Below are positions 53,807 to 64,000 of a DNA stretch of 64,000 nucleotides, piece by piece. The stretch covers positions 208,739 to 272,738 of the forward strand of contig GG745366.1 of the NCBI GenBank assembly GCA_000151295.1, read 5' to 3'. Within the stretch, counting starts at the first letter, position 1, and each line of letters opens with the position of its first letter. The position numbers and the translations under genes were made by a program. The DNA is from Allomyces macrogynus ATCC 38327 (taxonomy: Eukaryota > Blastocladiomycota > Blastocladiomycetes > Blastocladiales > Blastocladiaceae). Below the pieces are notes generated by a model. The model did not search any database. It saw nothing but the letters and a program-made list of their open reading frames with translations, and was not told the origin of the DNA.

Positions 53807-56766
53807 TCATCTTCTCCTCATGCAAGTTGACGAGTCCAAGTCCATCGATAAAGTTCCTGCCGCCCGCGCATGCGCAGCCGCTACCCCTCTCCCTCCCTTC
53901 GCTCCGACTCTATCCAACGCCCCCTCCGCACCCCTCGCGCGACGCGCAACGAGCGCCCGCCACGACGCCGCGGGATCATGCAATACCTCTTTCGCGAGCG
54001 CATCGAGATTCCGCCTCCGCACTTTCCCCCACCGCGCCTTCTCGGTTTGCGCCGCCGCCATCCGCGCGAGCTCCGCGGGCGACTGGCCGTACATCGGTTT
54101 CACAACCAACGCGACGGCCAGCTTTGCGCGCGCATCCAGCACCGCGACATTTCCGAGCGTCACGGCCCCCCTCGCAATCGCCGTCACGGGTGACGCCCAC
54201 ACCGTCTCGGCCGGCTCCCCCACCACCACGCGCGACCCTGCCGCCGATCCGATCGCGCGCCCGGTCTGAACGAGAGTCTCGTTGAAGTACTCGGTGGGCC
54301 CGAGCGTCGCGACCTTGACCTGCGTCGACGTTCCGTCAGCCAGCGCGCACGTGCGGTAGCAGTCGACGGCGCCCTGCGAGACGAAGTGGATGCACGTCGT
54401 TGGGTGACCTTCGCGTACGATGACCTCGCCGGATCGGTAGTTGGTCCACTCGATGACTTCGGCGACGGCGCGCGCCGAAGGCTCCGGCCACGTATCAAAC
54501 GGCACGATCTTTTGCAGGAACTTGGTCTTGAGCGTGAGGTCCTGCGTGTGTTGCAGCCGCATGATGCGCGCGTAAGTGTCCTTTTCGACGCGCGCGAGGA
54601 TCTATGGGGTGGGGAGGATGAGTTGGAGGCTCTGGAATGAGAGAAGGAAGAGAACGTGGGACTGCGAGCGCACAGTTGTCGTTATCGTCTTGATGGTCGC
54701 TCCCCTTGATTTGTCGGACATGAGCGCGAGCTCGCCGAACCCGCACCCGGCGCTGATGACGCGCACGGGTCGCTAATGACACCACCGCGAGCCCTGATCA
54801 GCAGTGAGTCGGCAGGTGTCGAACCGACAGGACAACCTGGCCGTACGCACCATATCGGACACATTGCCCGTTGGCGACACGCAAATCTGGCACCCGCCGC
54901 TCAGAATCACGTACCAGCACGTCCCGACGTCGCCTACAAATGAAATAGCGAGGAAGGTGAGCCTATTCACCCAGTTCCACGCCGACGCGAATCACGTTCT
55001 CGAGTGTACCTTGCTTGAAAACAAACATGCCCTCGTCAAACTCGTCCACGTGCATGCACGAAATCAGGTCCATCATGACAAACATCGAGATGCGCTCAAA
55101 CGCCTTGAGCCGGTGCAGGTACTTGTAGGCCACTTTCACCTCACGCTTGGTCCGCTGGTGCGGCCGCTTGTGCAGGACGCGCACGACCTTGGTGTGGTCG
55201 TAGGTCGAGAACCCGGCCACGTCCGGCCGGTTTTGCCGGTAAAACTCGACCAGCTTCGTGCGGTCCGACTCGGACAGCGTCAATTCACCGGGGCTGATCA
55301 GCCCGAGCGCTGCGGTTGCAGCGGTCCCGCGCATCGGTGCCGAAGCAGACGAGACCGACGACAGGCTCTCGAGACTGTAGTTGCTGTTGTTGGCCGACGC
55401 CATGGACTCGAACGCGGTACTGCCGCCGCCACCGCCGGGAGAGCGCGGTCCGACCGACCCATGCCGCGGAAGACGGAGTAGCGGGACAGGCCCGCCACGC
55501 AATCGCGCGCGGTTCTTTGGAAGCAGTCGCAAGACGTGGTGGCGAAGGTGCGGGTCGGGCAGCTGGTGCGGTCTCTCTAACGCGCGCCGCGGCAGACGGG
55601 AACCGCGGCGACGTCGGCGACTGCGGTGATGCCGGGGTCGAGTCGCGCCGTCCACCTCCACCTCTCGACGTCACTGCCGCGGGCGTCGGGATCGAAATCA
55701 CCACGTCGTCGAGCGCCGGCACGTCGACGGGCGGTCCCGTCGATGCATCGTCGGCCTCAGGAGCTTTACTTTCCCCCTTCCGCGCTCGATCTCTGGCTGC
55801 GCGCTTCGCTGCGGCCTGGGCAGCCTTGCGCACGCGGTCGCCGCGGTCGCGTGGGATTCCGGCGGCTTCGATTGCGGGTGGCGAGACGGGTATGGCCGGT
55901 GTAATGCATGTGGTCACAGCCGAGAGAAACGCGCGGTGCGTGTCGCCGGGTGGTGGCGGTGCACGCGGTTTCGCGGAGGCAAGAAGTGCGCGGCGCCCGT
56001 CGGCGGTCGTAGGCCGTGCAGGGAGGGCAGCAGGAAGTTGGTTGGGTGCAGGGGTCGCGGGCCACGTGGATGTCGCGAGCGCAACGAGCTTGCCCACGTT
56101 CACGGCCGTCGGCGGTGCGGGAGGTGGTGCGATGGCGGTCGATGCGTGGGCAGTCGGCAAGTCGAGCGGGCGGAATGCAGCGCGCGTCGAGGACGGCGAT
56201 GCAAATGCCGTCGTCCGCTGCCGGGTCGGAGACGGCGCGGGAGACGCGAGTGGGGTCGCGGACGAGGACTTTGCCGCGACCCGCGCTCTCTGCAGCAACA
56301 CGTCCCTCGTCATTTCGTCGACGACCGACGGGTGCAGCTCCGCATGCGGTTGAGCACGTAGAGATGCCGCACATGGAGCACATGACGGTGGCCTCGGCCT
56401 TCCACTACTCGCCCGCGTCGGCGACGCCGACGGGGTCAGGGAGCGCTCGCGCGAAGGAGCAAATGCGGCAGCGGCGGCAGCGCGTGACGAGTAGTGTTGC
56501 GGGCCGCGAGCTGTCACTGTGCTCGAGCTTGCGCTGGCAGCCAACTGTTGGATACTGCGCTCGCAGAATTCGGTGCCGGCGGCACGGAAAAATTGCGGGT
56601 GGAAGGCATGCAGTGGCTCGGCGGTAGCAGCTCGCGGGTCGGCACCACCGACGACGGACGCGGGCTCGGCGGCGCTGGTCATGGTGGCGGCGGCGATCCG
56701 AATGCGGGTAGTTGCGACGGCATCGGGGGCGTAAGGTGGCCGTGGTGATGTCGCGCCCAAATCCAT
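53807..56766 (-). CDS. Protein with two cyclic-nucleotide-binding domains
   Basis: 3' exons: 54601-53807, 54772-54674, 54933-54851 and one ending at 55010. Upstream is a long Ala/Ser/Pro-rich frame from MDLGATSPRP (56766); its junction to the rest near 55.45 kb is unresolved. A helical lead (RTKREVKVAYKYLHRLKAFE) precedes the first CNB domain: FKQGDVGTCWYVILSGG, then FGELALMSDKSRGATIK. The latter is a near-canonical phosphate-binding cassette with the Glu and Arg that hold the cyclic nucleotide. ILARVEKDTYARIM ends it. The second domain (RSGEVIVREGHPTTCIHFVSQG) has YFNETLVQ where FGE would be, so binding there is doubtful. The lead segment resembles CNBD2-type proteins rather than PKA regulatory subunits; no kinase-inhibitor sequence is seen. 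Divergent from CFAP61 by 157 bases. Confidence 0.78.
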
Positions 56767-56923
56767 GGCGACGGACGGGAAAGAAGGCGCTCCACTTCAT
56801 CCAACGCGGTCACGTTGGAATGCGGTGGGTTGCGGTTCACAACTCGTTGCTTCAGATCTGGTCGCTCAAGGCGACTCTTCCGCGTCGATGATCACCAGCG
56901 AGAACCTCCTGTCGACCACGACC

Positions 56924-59900
56924 ATGGCGAGAGCAACTATTCGCAGGGCTACGCTCGCGCATGCGCCCGCCATCGACGCGCTTCTACAAGGGCCCGCCGC
57001 CAACCATGTCCCTGCTGACTACTTTGGCTGGGGGCCCAACACGGCCGCTCAAGAAATGTACTCACCATTCCAACTGCTGTCAAGCTTACAACGAAATGCC
57101 TCATCAATGGACTCGTTGCGCATAGCGACACGTCGGTCATTGCCCTGGTCGCGGAACAAGCCGAGCCGGCCCTGGCAGATCAACCGCAAGTTGGTGGGTA
57201 TCTCGCGCTGACCGCGCGCCCGCCCGCGCACCTGCTCGACGCCAACGTCCTGCGCGACATGCGCAAGGCCGGCTGGGACGCGTGGGTCAAGCAGCACTTC
57301 CAGGCCGCGAAGCTTGAGGTGCATACGACACTGTGCCATCCATACGTGCTCCTCTTTTTGGCACACCAACCCTGACGCGATTCTTGCGTTGTAGCGGATC
57401 AACACGCTCTTCCTGTCGCGTTTCACCGCGACCCGCGCCGATGTGGCCACGCTGCTCCCAAACTTCCTGCGCACCGTCTTCTCGCTGTCGCCGTGGCTCG
57501 CGCACGTTGCGCTGATCCTGCCCATCGCGACCCCGTTGCTCGACTGCTTCCAAGCCAAGATCCCGCGCCCGGCCAAGAAACAGGACCCGCGGCTCCAGCA
57601 CTTTGGCACGCGTCATGCTGCCGATGGCCCGGCCGAAGGTATTGAGCTCTTTGAACAAGTGCCGTCGTCAGGTTCGGCTGTCCCGTTTGCGCTCTACATG
57701 TGTCGACGTGCAACGGTCCTGCCGCCGCTGACCGTGCGCCGCGCACGCGTCGAGGACTGCGACGACTTGGTTCCGCTCTTCAAGACGCAGAACGTACTGT
57801 CTGGGTGGACCGGCAGATGAGCGAGGACAAGGGAAAAACTAATCATCTTTGTTCCCTCTGTAACAGATGCTCCCACCTGACGCAGGCGACTACCACGTCG
57901 CCGAGATTCTCGAAAGCCGGAACCCGGCCGTCGTCTCGCTTGTCGCCGAACACGAGGGTACCGCCATCGGGTTTGTGAGCGCTTCGACCGAGGTGGATGT
58001 GGCCGTGCTCGGCAAGTACTTTGCGCTCGACCTCTACACGGACCTGTTGAACGGTATGCCCTCGACCGCACATACTCTCTCCACCCGCACCGGAACTCAA
58101 GTTCAGATCAACTAGCGTCTGTTACCGACATTGGGACCACCCCGCTCGCACGCGTCGCTTCCGTCCACGCATCTGCGCAGCACCTGGCCAGCGAGCGCGC
58201 CGGAGACGCGGCTGAAGATGCGACGGCCACGGGCGCCTCCGACGTGCCCACGACGGGCACATCGCAGACGGCGCAGGCGAGCACGGTGCCCGACTACGCA
58301 CAACGAGTCAAGGCAGCAACACGCCCGACTGTCAACGATGAGCACAACGCGTTTGCGATCCACCTGTTCTGCATTGACGATCGGTACATGCACCAGAGCA
58401 CGGAGCTGATCAAGGTGCACATCTCCGCTCACATCCACACCGAAAAGAATCAACGCTGACTCTTATCCACTTCACTAGCCGCTGTTCGACGCCATGCCTG
58501 CGCGCGACTACTGTCTTCTTACACAGCCGTCGACCTGCGCCGAGATCCCGCTCCTCGTGGCGAGCGGTGGCGGTGGTCGCTTCACTCGCGTGCCGAGTGT
58601 CCCAACCAAGCAGCCTGCGCACGTTCTTTACATGGCGCACCGGTTCGGGCACCAGGACAAGGTCACGGTGCGCCGTGGGACGGCCAAAGACGTGCCGGAT
58701 GTCTTGAACTTGCTGCAGTCGAACGCGTGGGAAGGGAAGTTGCGCACGTGCGACGCCGAGTTTGAACCGTGTCGCGCGGAAGGACGTACGTTTGAATTCA
58801 TTTGAGCCTGAACTCGTTGCTGGCTTTGGCGCAAGTTGCTGATCACAAGCCCGATTCCAGGCTCGTTCTTTGTCGTCGAGGCCTACCAGCAGCTCGTCGG
58901 GGTCGCCCTGCTCAAGCACGCGCCAATCGACCAGTACGTGCGCGAATTCGACGTGGAGCGTTGGGTCGAGCCCCGACTGCACGACTTGGCGCTCAAGCTG
59001 AACCAGTGCGAGCTGTTCGTCATGAACCCGTTGTTCGAGTGCCACGCGCGGTGGGTCCTGCAGGACATTATGAACCTCGCCGAGACGTCGGTGCTCGTCT
59101 ACCCGTGCATCCCGCCCATGGACTTCATGTCGCTCAAGATTTTGCGTGCTGAAATGGTGCCCGTGCGCCCGCGGCGCGTCCTGGACCCTAAGTACACGCA
59201 CCCGCTGCTCTTGATGTGCAACAGTATCGTCTACGACCCGCGCGCCACCAACAATGCGCGTTACGTGTTTGTCGGCGCGTCGGACTGCAACTTGAGCTGC
59301 ATTGAAGAGCTCATTTTGGTACGTGACGTCGCACATGGGCTGTCATTGACGGTTGACTGACAGGTATCGTTTGGATTAGGACGACCAAACATGCTACACC
59401 AACCTGACGCTCATCTCGACCGAGGGCTTCTCGATCCGACCCGATCTGGAGCCGTCGCGCGCGCTAGTCCGGTAATGTCCTTATCCACTTCGAGGCTTCC
59501 TTCCCTGCACTACTCACGCTCCATCTTCCCAGGCCTCACTGCGTCGGATTCCCACTTCACACCAACATCATCCGCAACACCGTCCAGGTGATCGTGCGCG
59601 GCGACAACCGCGTGCGGCTGCGCTACGGCGGGTCCATTACGTACGACCAGCTGGTCCTTGCGCCAGGCCGCGCGTTCACGGCACCTTCGTCGGGCGACAT
59701 GGACGCGTCCGTCGCGCACGTGCCGAATATGGTCCCGTTCGATGCGGCGCATCTCGGCACGGTACTGGCCGTGAAAGAACGCGCTCCGCGCGGGGTTGTC
59801 GTGCATGGAGCGAGCGCCACGGCATTTCATTGTGTTTCTGGTGCTAACCGATCCTCGTCGTTTGGCCACACCGAACGGAGCTAACAAGCTTATGGATGCG

Positions 59901-61263
59901 CGATCATAGTCCTGCTCGGTGCCGGGTACCCCGCAGCCAACCTCATTCACCTCGCCGGCGCTCCCTCCGCATGGCCCGCGCCGCTCGCCGCACGCGCCGA
60001 CCTGATCCGTGCGCGGTACGCGTCGGCCGGTGTGCGGCTCGTCGAATCTCTCGACGCGACTGCGGTCAAGACGGCGCTCGACCGCGTCACAGGCGTGCGA
60101 GTTGCTGGCGCTGAAATCGCATGCGACTTGCTGGTCCTCGCGCACGAGAAGAAGGTGACAACCATGAATTTCCGCATGGTTCACGACGCGTCGCTCGTGT
60201 TTGACAATGGGATCGTGATTGGCGGCGGGTTTGGGACGTGTGATCCGGCCATGTACGTACGACCGGGTTTGGGGGCTGGGTGGAGAAGAGTGGGTTGAGT
60301 AACGGCTGTAATGTGCGATTAGTTTGGCAGCGGGTACAGCGACACGGTTCTCGCGCAAGGAAGGGATCGCGTGGACGCTCGCGGACGTGAACAGCCGCGA
60401 GGTTGGGCAGCGGGTACATTGTCCTGTTTTCGCGACAGCCGACCGTGATTTCACTCGCTTCATTCAACCCCACGCTAGGTCGCCCACGTTCTCCGTGGAG
60501 AGCCCGAGTACGACTCTCCCGCTCCCCCGCTCCACGCCTACAGCGCCGCGATCGTTGAGACCGCAACCGTCGCCGGCTCGCTGCACTACCTCTCCATGAC
60601 CCCACCGGTCCCGTTCCGTGGATCTATCGGCGTCGGCGAATGGCGCACGCTCTCGACGCGCCGCGACGCCGCGTCCCTTTCGCACGTCGATATGCGAGTC
60701 GATGCGCGCGGTCGGATCGTGGAAATGACATACGTCGGTGATCGGGTTCTGAGCGTGGACCGGGCGACCGCAGTGTATGGTGTGAATGAGCGGTACCTGG
60801 GCAGACTTGCAGACCGGTTTGATGATGGGTTAGTCGACGATTTGTTCGAGTACGCGTGGTTCTGCCGATCTGCGACAATGGCACTGGTGGACTTACGTGA
60901 GCGGATCGTGGTTCTAGCTATTTGCACCTGCCGCAATTCCTGGCCGTCTTCTACGACCGGTTCCGCGCGGCCATGGCGCACATGCGCGCGACGGCGCTCA
61001 AGGGCACCACGGAGGACGACTGGGCGCGGGATCTGTTAGAACTCGCGCACGTCGGGACGAACGTACGTCCGAGTGCCCGTGTTTGTTGATCGGCTGCGCC
61101 AACCTTCAACGGCAACTGACATCATGCGCTGTTGTTTTTTTTAAAGCCGACCAAGGACGAACGAGAGGCCGTTTTGCACAAGTTTGAGCGTGCGGGTGAT
61201 GCGGCCTCGGCCAAGCACGTGGCGCGGGAACTGCGCGCGTTTCTCGCGACCGCAGCGCCGTGA
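56924..61263 (+). CDS. CFAP61-like cilia- and flagella-associated protein
   Basis: Fourteen exons: 56924-57057, 57126-57318, 57395-57793, 57867-58053, 58116-58417, 58479-58785, 58861-59318, 59380-59471, 59533-59840, 59910-60252, 60323-60413, 60479-60849, 60918-61062, 61147-61263. CFAP61 belongs to the calmodulin- and radial-spoke-associated complex of motile axonemes. The N-terminal half has GNAT-like blocks: LTVRRARVEDCDDLVPLF, GDYHVAEILESRNPAVVSL, GTAIGFVSASTEVD, AIHLFCIDDRYMHQSTEL, KVTVRRGTAKDVPDVLNLL. The second half has Rossmann-like pieces: YVFVGASDCNLSCIEELI, GSITYDQLVLAPGRAF, VLLGAGYPAANLIHL. The conserved AAGTATRFSRKEGI follows, then GSLHYLSM and YLHLPQFLAVFYDRF. The same order as in the animal protein. 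The exon 10/11 junction was set so that DPAILAAGTATRF is continuous. The gene implies a flagellated stage. Confidence 0.92.
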
Positions 61264-62403
61264 ATGCCGAGATGAGCACGAAGAGGAGACATGATTCTTT
61301 GCGTGAACTGGGCGGAGACTGGAATTTGAGATCGCATTCATTTTGTCCCTTCCGTGTCGGCGCGCTACGACTTGGTCAGCTTGGCACACCTGCGCGCCAG
61401 GTCGGCATCTTCGCGGTCGTGGTTGGCAAGAACAGCAGCAGCAAAAACCAACAGCGGATCCAGTGCACCTTGCACTTCTTCGGCGACCGCCTACAGTCCC
61501 CCCTGCCGCAGCGTTTGATGGCACCCATGCAGGATCAGGCACAGATCCGTCCATCGGTTTAAAGCGTGCAAGAGACTCGCCCGCGAGGACATGTCATCAA
61601 ATTGACGCTCTGGACCAGCTCTGCTCGTTTTGAGGGGTTAACAAAGATGGTTTGCCAAAAGCCTGAGAGAGGGTGGGCGCCGTGTGGGAGACGCGAGGGA
61701 ACGCGGCTGCGATCAGGATCGCGAGGCCGTTTCGCGCAGCGGTGCGATATGTGTGATTCGGCGTCATCGTCAATGTCGTCTAAGGCAGGATGGGCGGGAG
61801 CGGAACGGTGGAGGCGCGAGGCACCGTGCGCGAGACGCGCGCATGCCACGGCTCCCTCACGTTGCACACGCGGACGTTGGGCGGTGAGTCAGCGCCGCCA
61901 GCGCCGCCGAGCCGGCCCGTTTCGTTTCGCGGCCTGCGCAAAGCCCTGCCGACCGGCAGACAAGGCCGTGTGCACAGCAGTGCAACCACGGACCGCCACC
62001 ACGACGCCGGCACCACCACCATCTCAGCGACGACGCCGCGCGCACGACGGCCACCAGCAGCAGCGACCGCACTTGCACGCACGCGCAGCGCGCCCTTGCG
62101 CCCACCGATCTGTCTCGTCGTCGGCGCCGCTCGCCCACCCACCAGTGCGCTGCGATCACCACCTTGGCGCCACCACCGTTGGCGCTTCCGCACCACGACG
62201 ACGACGACGCACGTCCGTGCCGTTTCCACTGCCGTGCGCTTGTCGCCGCCGCTGCCGGATCCGCGCCCAAGTCCGTCGCCACTCTGCTGGACCTGCCGGC
62301 AGCGCCCCCACACCGCTCAACGCACCAGTGATCCCTGCTGGCTTGGCACACTCCGACCACACCCTGCCCGACTTGGACCAACACCACCGCTACCACCACC
62401 ACC
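61264..62403. other. Intergenic region with repeat copy 2
   Basis: 1.1 kb between two plus-strand genes. It contains copy 2 of the 108-bp repeat and, from about 61.8 kb, a C-rich leader to the carrier gene. The long open frames in this part are compositional. Confidence 0.45.
61446..61553 (+). repeat. Dispersed 108-bp repeat, copy 2
   Basis: Partner of 51682-51789, same orientation, 6 mismatches. The shared reading frame ends here in a stop at 61560-61562, a few codons beyond the repeat. It lies about 180 bases downstream of the CFAP61 stop; copy 1 lies about 120 bases downstream of the NIPA-like stop. Confidence 0.85.
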
Positions 62404-63761
62404 ATGTCCCCACCAACCGCCACGCACCCGCACCCGGCCGCGCCGGTATTACCGCACTCGAGGTCCATCCCCGCGCTCGGTGCCGTGGGCCCCGTCCATG
62501 CCGTGCGAGCCTTTCTCTGGTACCTACGCCCGCCACGACCCCAATCCTCGCGCCGCCGCCGCTTCCGGTCCCTGATTCCGATCGCTCGCGTCGCGCTAGG
62601 AGACACGAGCGGCTGCGCAACTCGCTCGCGGGCGGTGCCGCCGGCGCCGGGGCCTCGTTTCTCACGTGTCCGCTCGACGTCGTCAAGACGCGGCTGCAGC
62701 ACTCGCCTAAATACGCGGGCACGTTGCACGGCCTGCGCACAATCTGGACCGAGGAGGGGTACCGCGGCTGGTACCGCGGACTCAACGCGACCATGCTCGG
62801 GTACTTGCCGAGCTGGGCGATTTACTTTACGGTCTACGAGGAGACCAAGAGGTTGCTCTACGCATTCTCCGACGGGTACCCGGAGGATATTGACGGACAC
62901 CACGACGGGTGGAGCCACGGGAATGCGCCGGCACTGGCGATGGCGGTGGGGGCTGCTCCCGCGACGAGGGCCGACGACGCGCCTCCCTCGCAGGGAAGTT
63001 TGTCCCCAGGCACCGTCAATGTGCTGAGCGCAATGGCAGCGGGCGTCATCTCGACCACCGCGACGAATCCGCTGTGGGTCGTCAAGTCGCGGTTCATGGT
63101 ACCGATTCTCATGCCTCGATCGCTTCGCACCGAATCCGTGCTGGACTAACCCTCGACCCCATCGATAGACACAGTCGGAGCACACGACCTACAATTACCG
63201 ATCTATTTGGCACGCCTTCTACCAGATCTACACGCACGAGGGCGTGCGCGGCTTCTACAAGGGGCTCGGCACGTCGTTGCTCGGCGTCTCGCACGCGGCC
63301 GTGCAGTTCCCACTCTACGAGCGCATCAAGTACATTCTGCACTTCAAGTCCCTGGCGCAGTACCACGAGAACGTGCACCACCGCGAAAAAGTGGCAACAC
63401 ACCATATTCTCGCGGCCAGTGTCCTGTCCAAGATGGTCGCGAGCATGATCACGTACCCGCACGAGGTGCTGACCGTCACGCGCTGCGGAACTCGCCGGTT
63501 CTCTACCCGACGGTCATCTGACCGTTCTTCTTCCCGTCGCCGTAGGTCATTCGCACCAGGCTCCAGGTCCAGACGCACCCGATCCGGTACCACTCGATCC
63601 GACACTGCGTGGGTGTCGTGCTGCACGAGGAGGGCCCGCGCGCGTTCTATCGCGGCCTCGGGACCAACTTGTTCCGCACCTTGCCCAACTCGGCCATCAC
63701 GCTCTTCACCTACGAGCGGCTCGCCAAGTTGCTCGAGGTCTGGTCACAAGTGGATCCGTAA
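62404..63761 (+). CDS. Mitochondrial carrier, pyrimidine nucleotide/NAD type (SLC25A33/36, Rim2, Ndt1 group)
   Basis: Exons 62404-62519, 62600-63098, 63169-63465, 63546-63761. An inner-membrane solute carrier with three repeats. The first junction gives FLWRHERLRNSLAGGAAGAG. Signatures: CPLDVVKTRLQ (repeat 1), NPLWVVKSRFM (repeat 2, with the Trp typical of nucleotide/NAD/folate carriers), and YPHEVIRTRLQVQ (repeat 3, across intron 3). Each is followed by the G-x-RG-like element, e.g. YRGWYRGLNATMLGYLPSWA, VRGFYKGLGTSLLG, PRAFYRGLGTNLFRTLPNSA. A hydrophilic insert of about 45 residues sits between helices 2 and 3. Closest pattern is the pyrimidine nucleotide branch; NAD or folate transport cannot be excluded. 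ATG 62404 is in context ACCATGT. Confidence 0.9.
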
Positions 63762-64000
63762 CGACGCCTTGGTGACCCCCCTCCCTTCCCCTCTACCCCA
63801 AGCCAACCGTTTTTGTCGCCCTCCCACTTCTGATCCGGCTTGCCCCTTTATTGCGGGCCGGAATGCGCGCGCGCGCCGGTGGAGACGGTATGCCGAGCTC
63901 GCGCGCGTGTCCGCGTTTGTCGTTTTTTGATTGGAATGTGATTTGCAGCCTTCTCCCCTTCTTCTTTGGCCACGTTTGCTACCTGTTCGCTCGTGCGCGA
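63762..64000. other. 3' flank of carrier gene, window end
   Basis: Pyrimidine-rich sequence after the carrier stop. No further gene can be recognised before the window ends. Confidence 0.4.

Noticed and set aside
54780..54850. tRNA-like string GGTGTCGAACCGACA
   Set aside because: No acceptor or anticodon stem can be folded around it, and it lies in an intron of the cyclic-nucleotide-binding gene.
1..64000. Transposons, viral insertions, CRISPR arrays or bacterial operons
   Set aside because: No transposase, reverse transcriptase, terminal repeats, spaced direct-repeat arrays or Shine-Dalgarno-linked operons were seen. The spliceosomal introns show eukaryotic nuclear DNA.

Overview
The window is nuclear DNA of a GC-rich eukaryote. 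Most genes are cut by short introns (about 50-110 nt, a few up to about 180 nt), typically GTACG...TAG or CAG. The gene set is fungal: a Snf5 with a GATA finger, a Crt10-like WD40 protein, an Rsm1/NIPA-like zinc finger, an mpaB-type oxygenase and a 7TM-RGS receptor. It also includes CFAP61, a protein of motile flagella. A flagellated (zoosporic) fungus fits best, most probably Blastocladiomycota (Allomyces/Catenaria-like). That assignment is inference from gene content and intron style.

Layout. 0.4-5.2 kb: an unknown exon (-), Snf5-GATA (+), Sft2 (+). 6.0-15.2 kb: subtilase (-), ITFG1/TIP (-), a SnoaL/NTF2-like protein with a repetitive tail (+), and a large RGS-domain/FAD-oxidoreductase fusion (-). 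17.4-22.2 kb: 7TM-RGS receptor (+), mitochondrial RF2-like release factor (-), glutathione peroxidase (-). 23.0-39.3 kb: three long-chain acyl-CoA synthetase copies (one +, two tandem -, the last with an internal deletion). Between and around them lie an mpaB-like oxygenase (-), a His-rich ZIP transporter (+), HIRA (-), a tRNA-Val (-) and an MFS transporter (+). 39.7-48.0 kb: a small membrane protein (-), ZCCHC9-like (+), a coiled-coil class III nucleotide cyclase homologue (+), CCDC137-like (-). 48.2-63.8 kb: Crt10-like (-), NIPA/Rsm1-like (+), a cyclic-nucleotide-binding protein (-), CFAP61 (+), a mitochondrial nucleotide carrier (+). No transposon, CRISPR array or virus-like gene was recognised.

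Themes. Signalling genes are frequent: two RGS proteins in a divergent pair, a nucleotide-cyclase homologue lacking its transition-state residues, and a protein with two cyclic-nucleotide-binding domains. Lipid and redox genes also recur: three acyl-CoA synthetases, a phospholipid-hydroperoxidase-type GPX divergent from the first of them, and an oxidoreductase related to AIFM2/FSP1. The most unusual object is the RGS-AIFM2-like fusion at 12.9-15.2 kb. Several loci carry lesions or altered catalytic residues: subtilase, RF2 GGQ site, third acyl-CoA synthetase and cyclase. Exon borders given here were read by eye from splice signals and protein continuity. Where a 5' end or a junction could not be settled, the entry says so.
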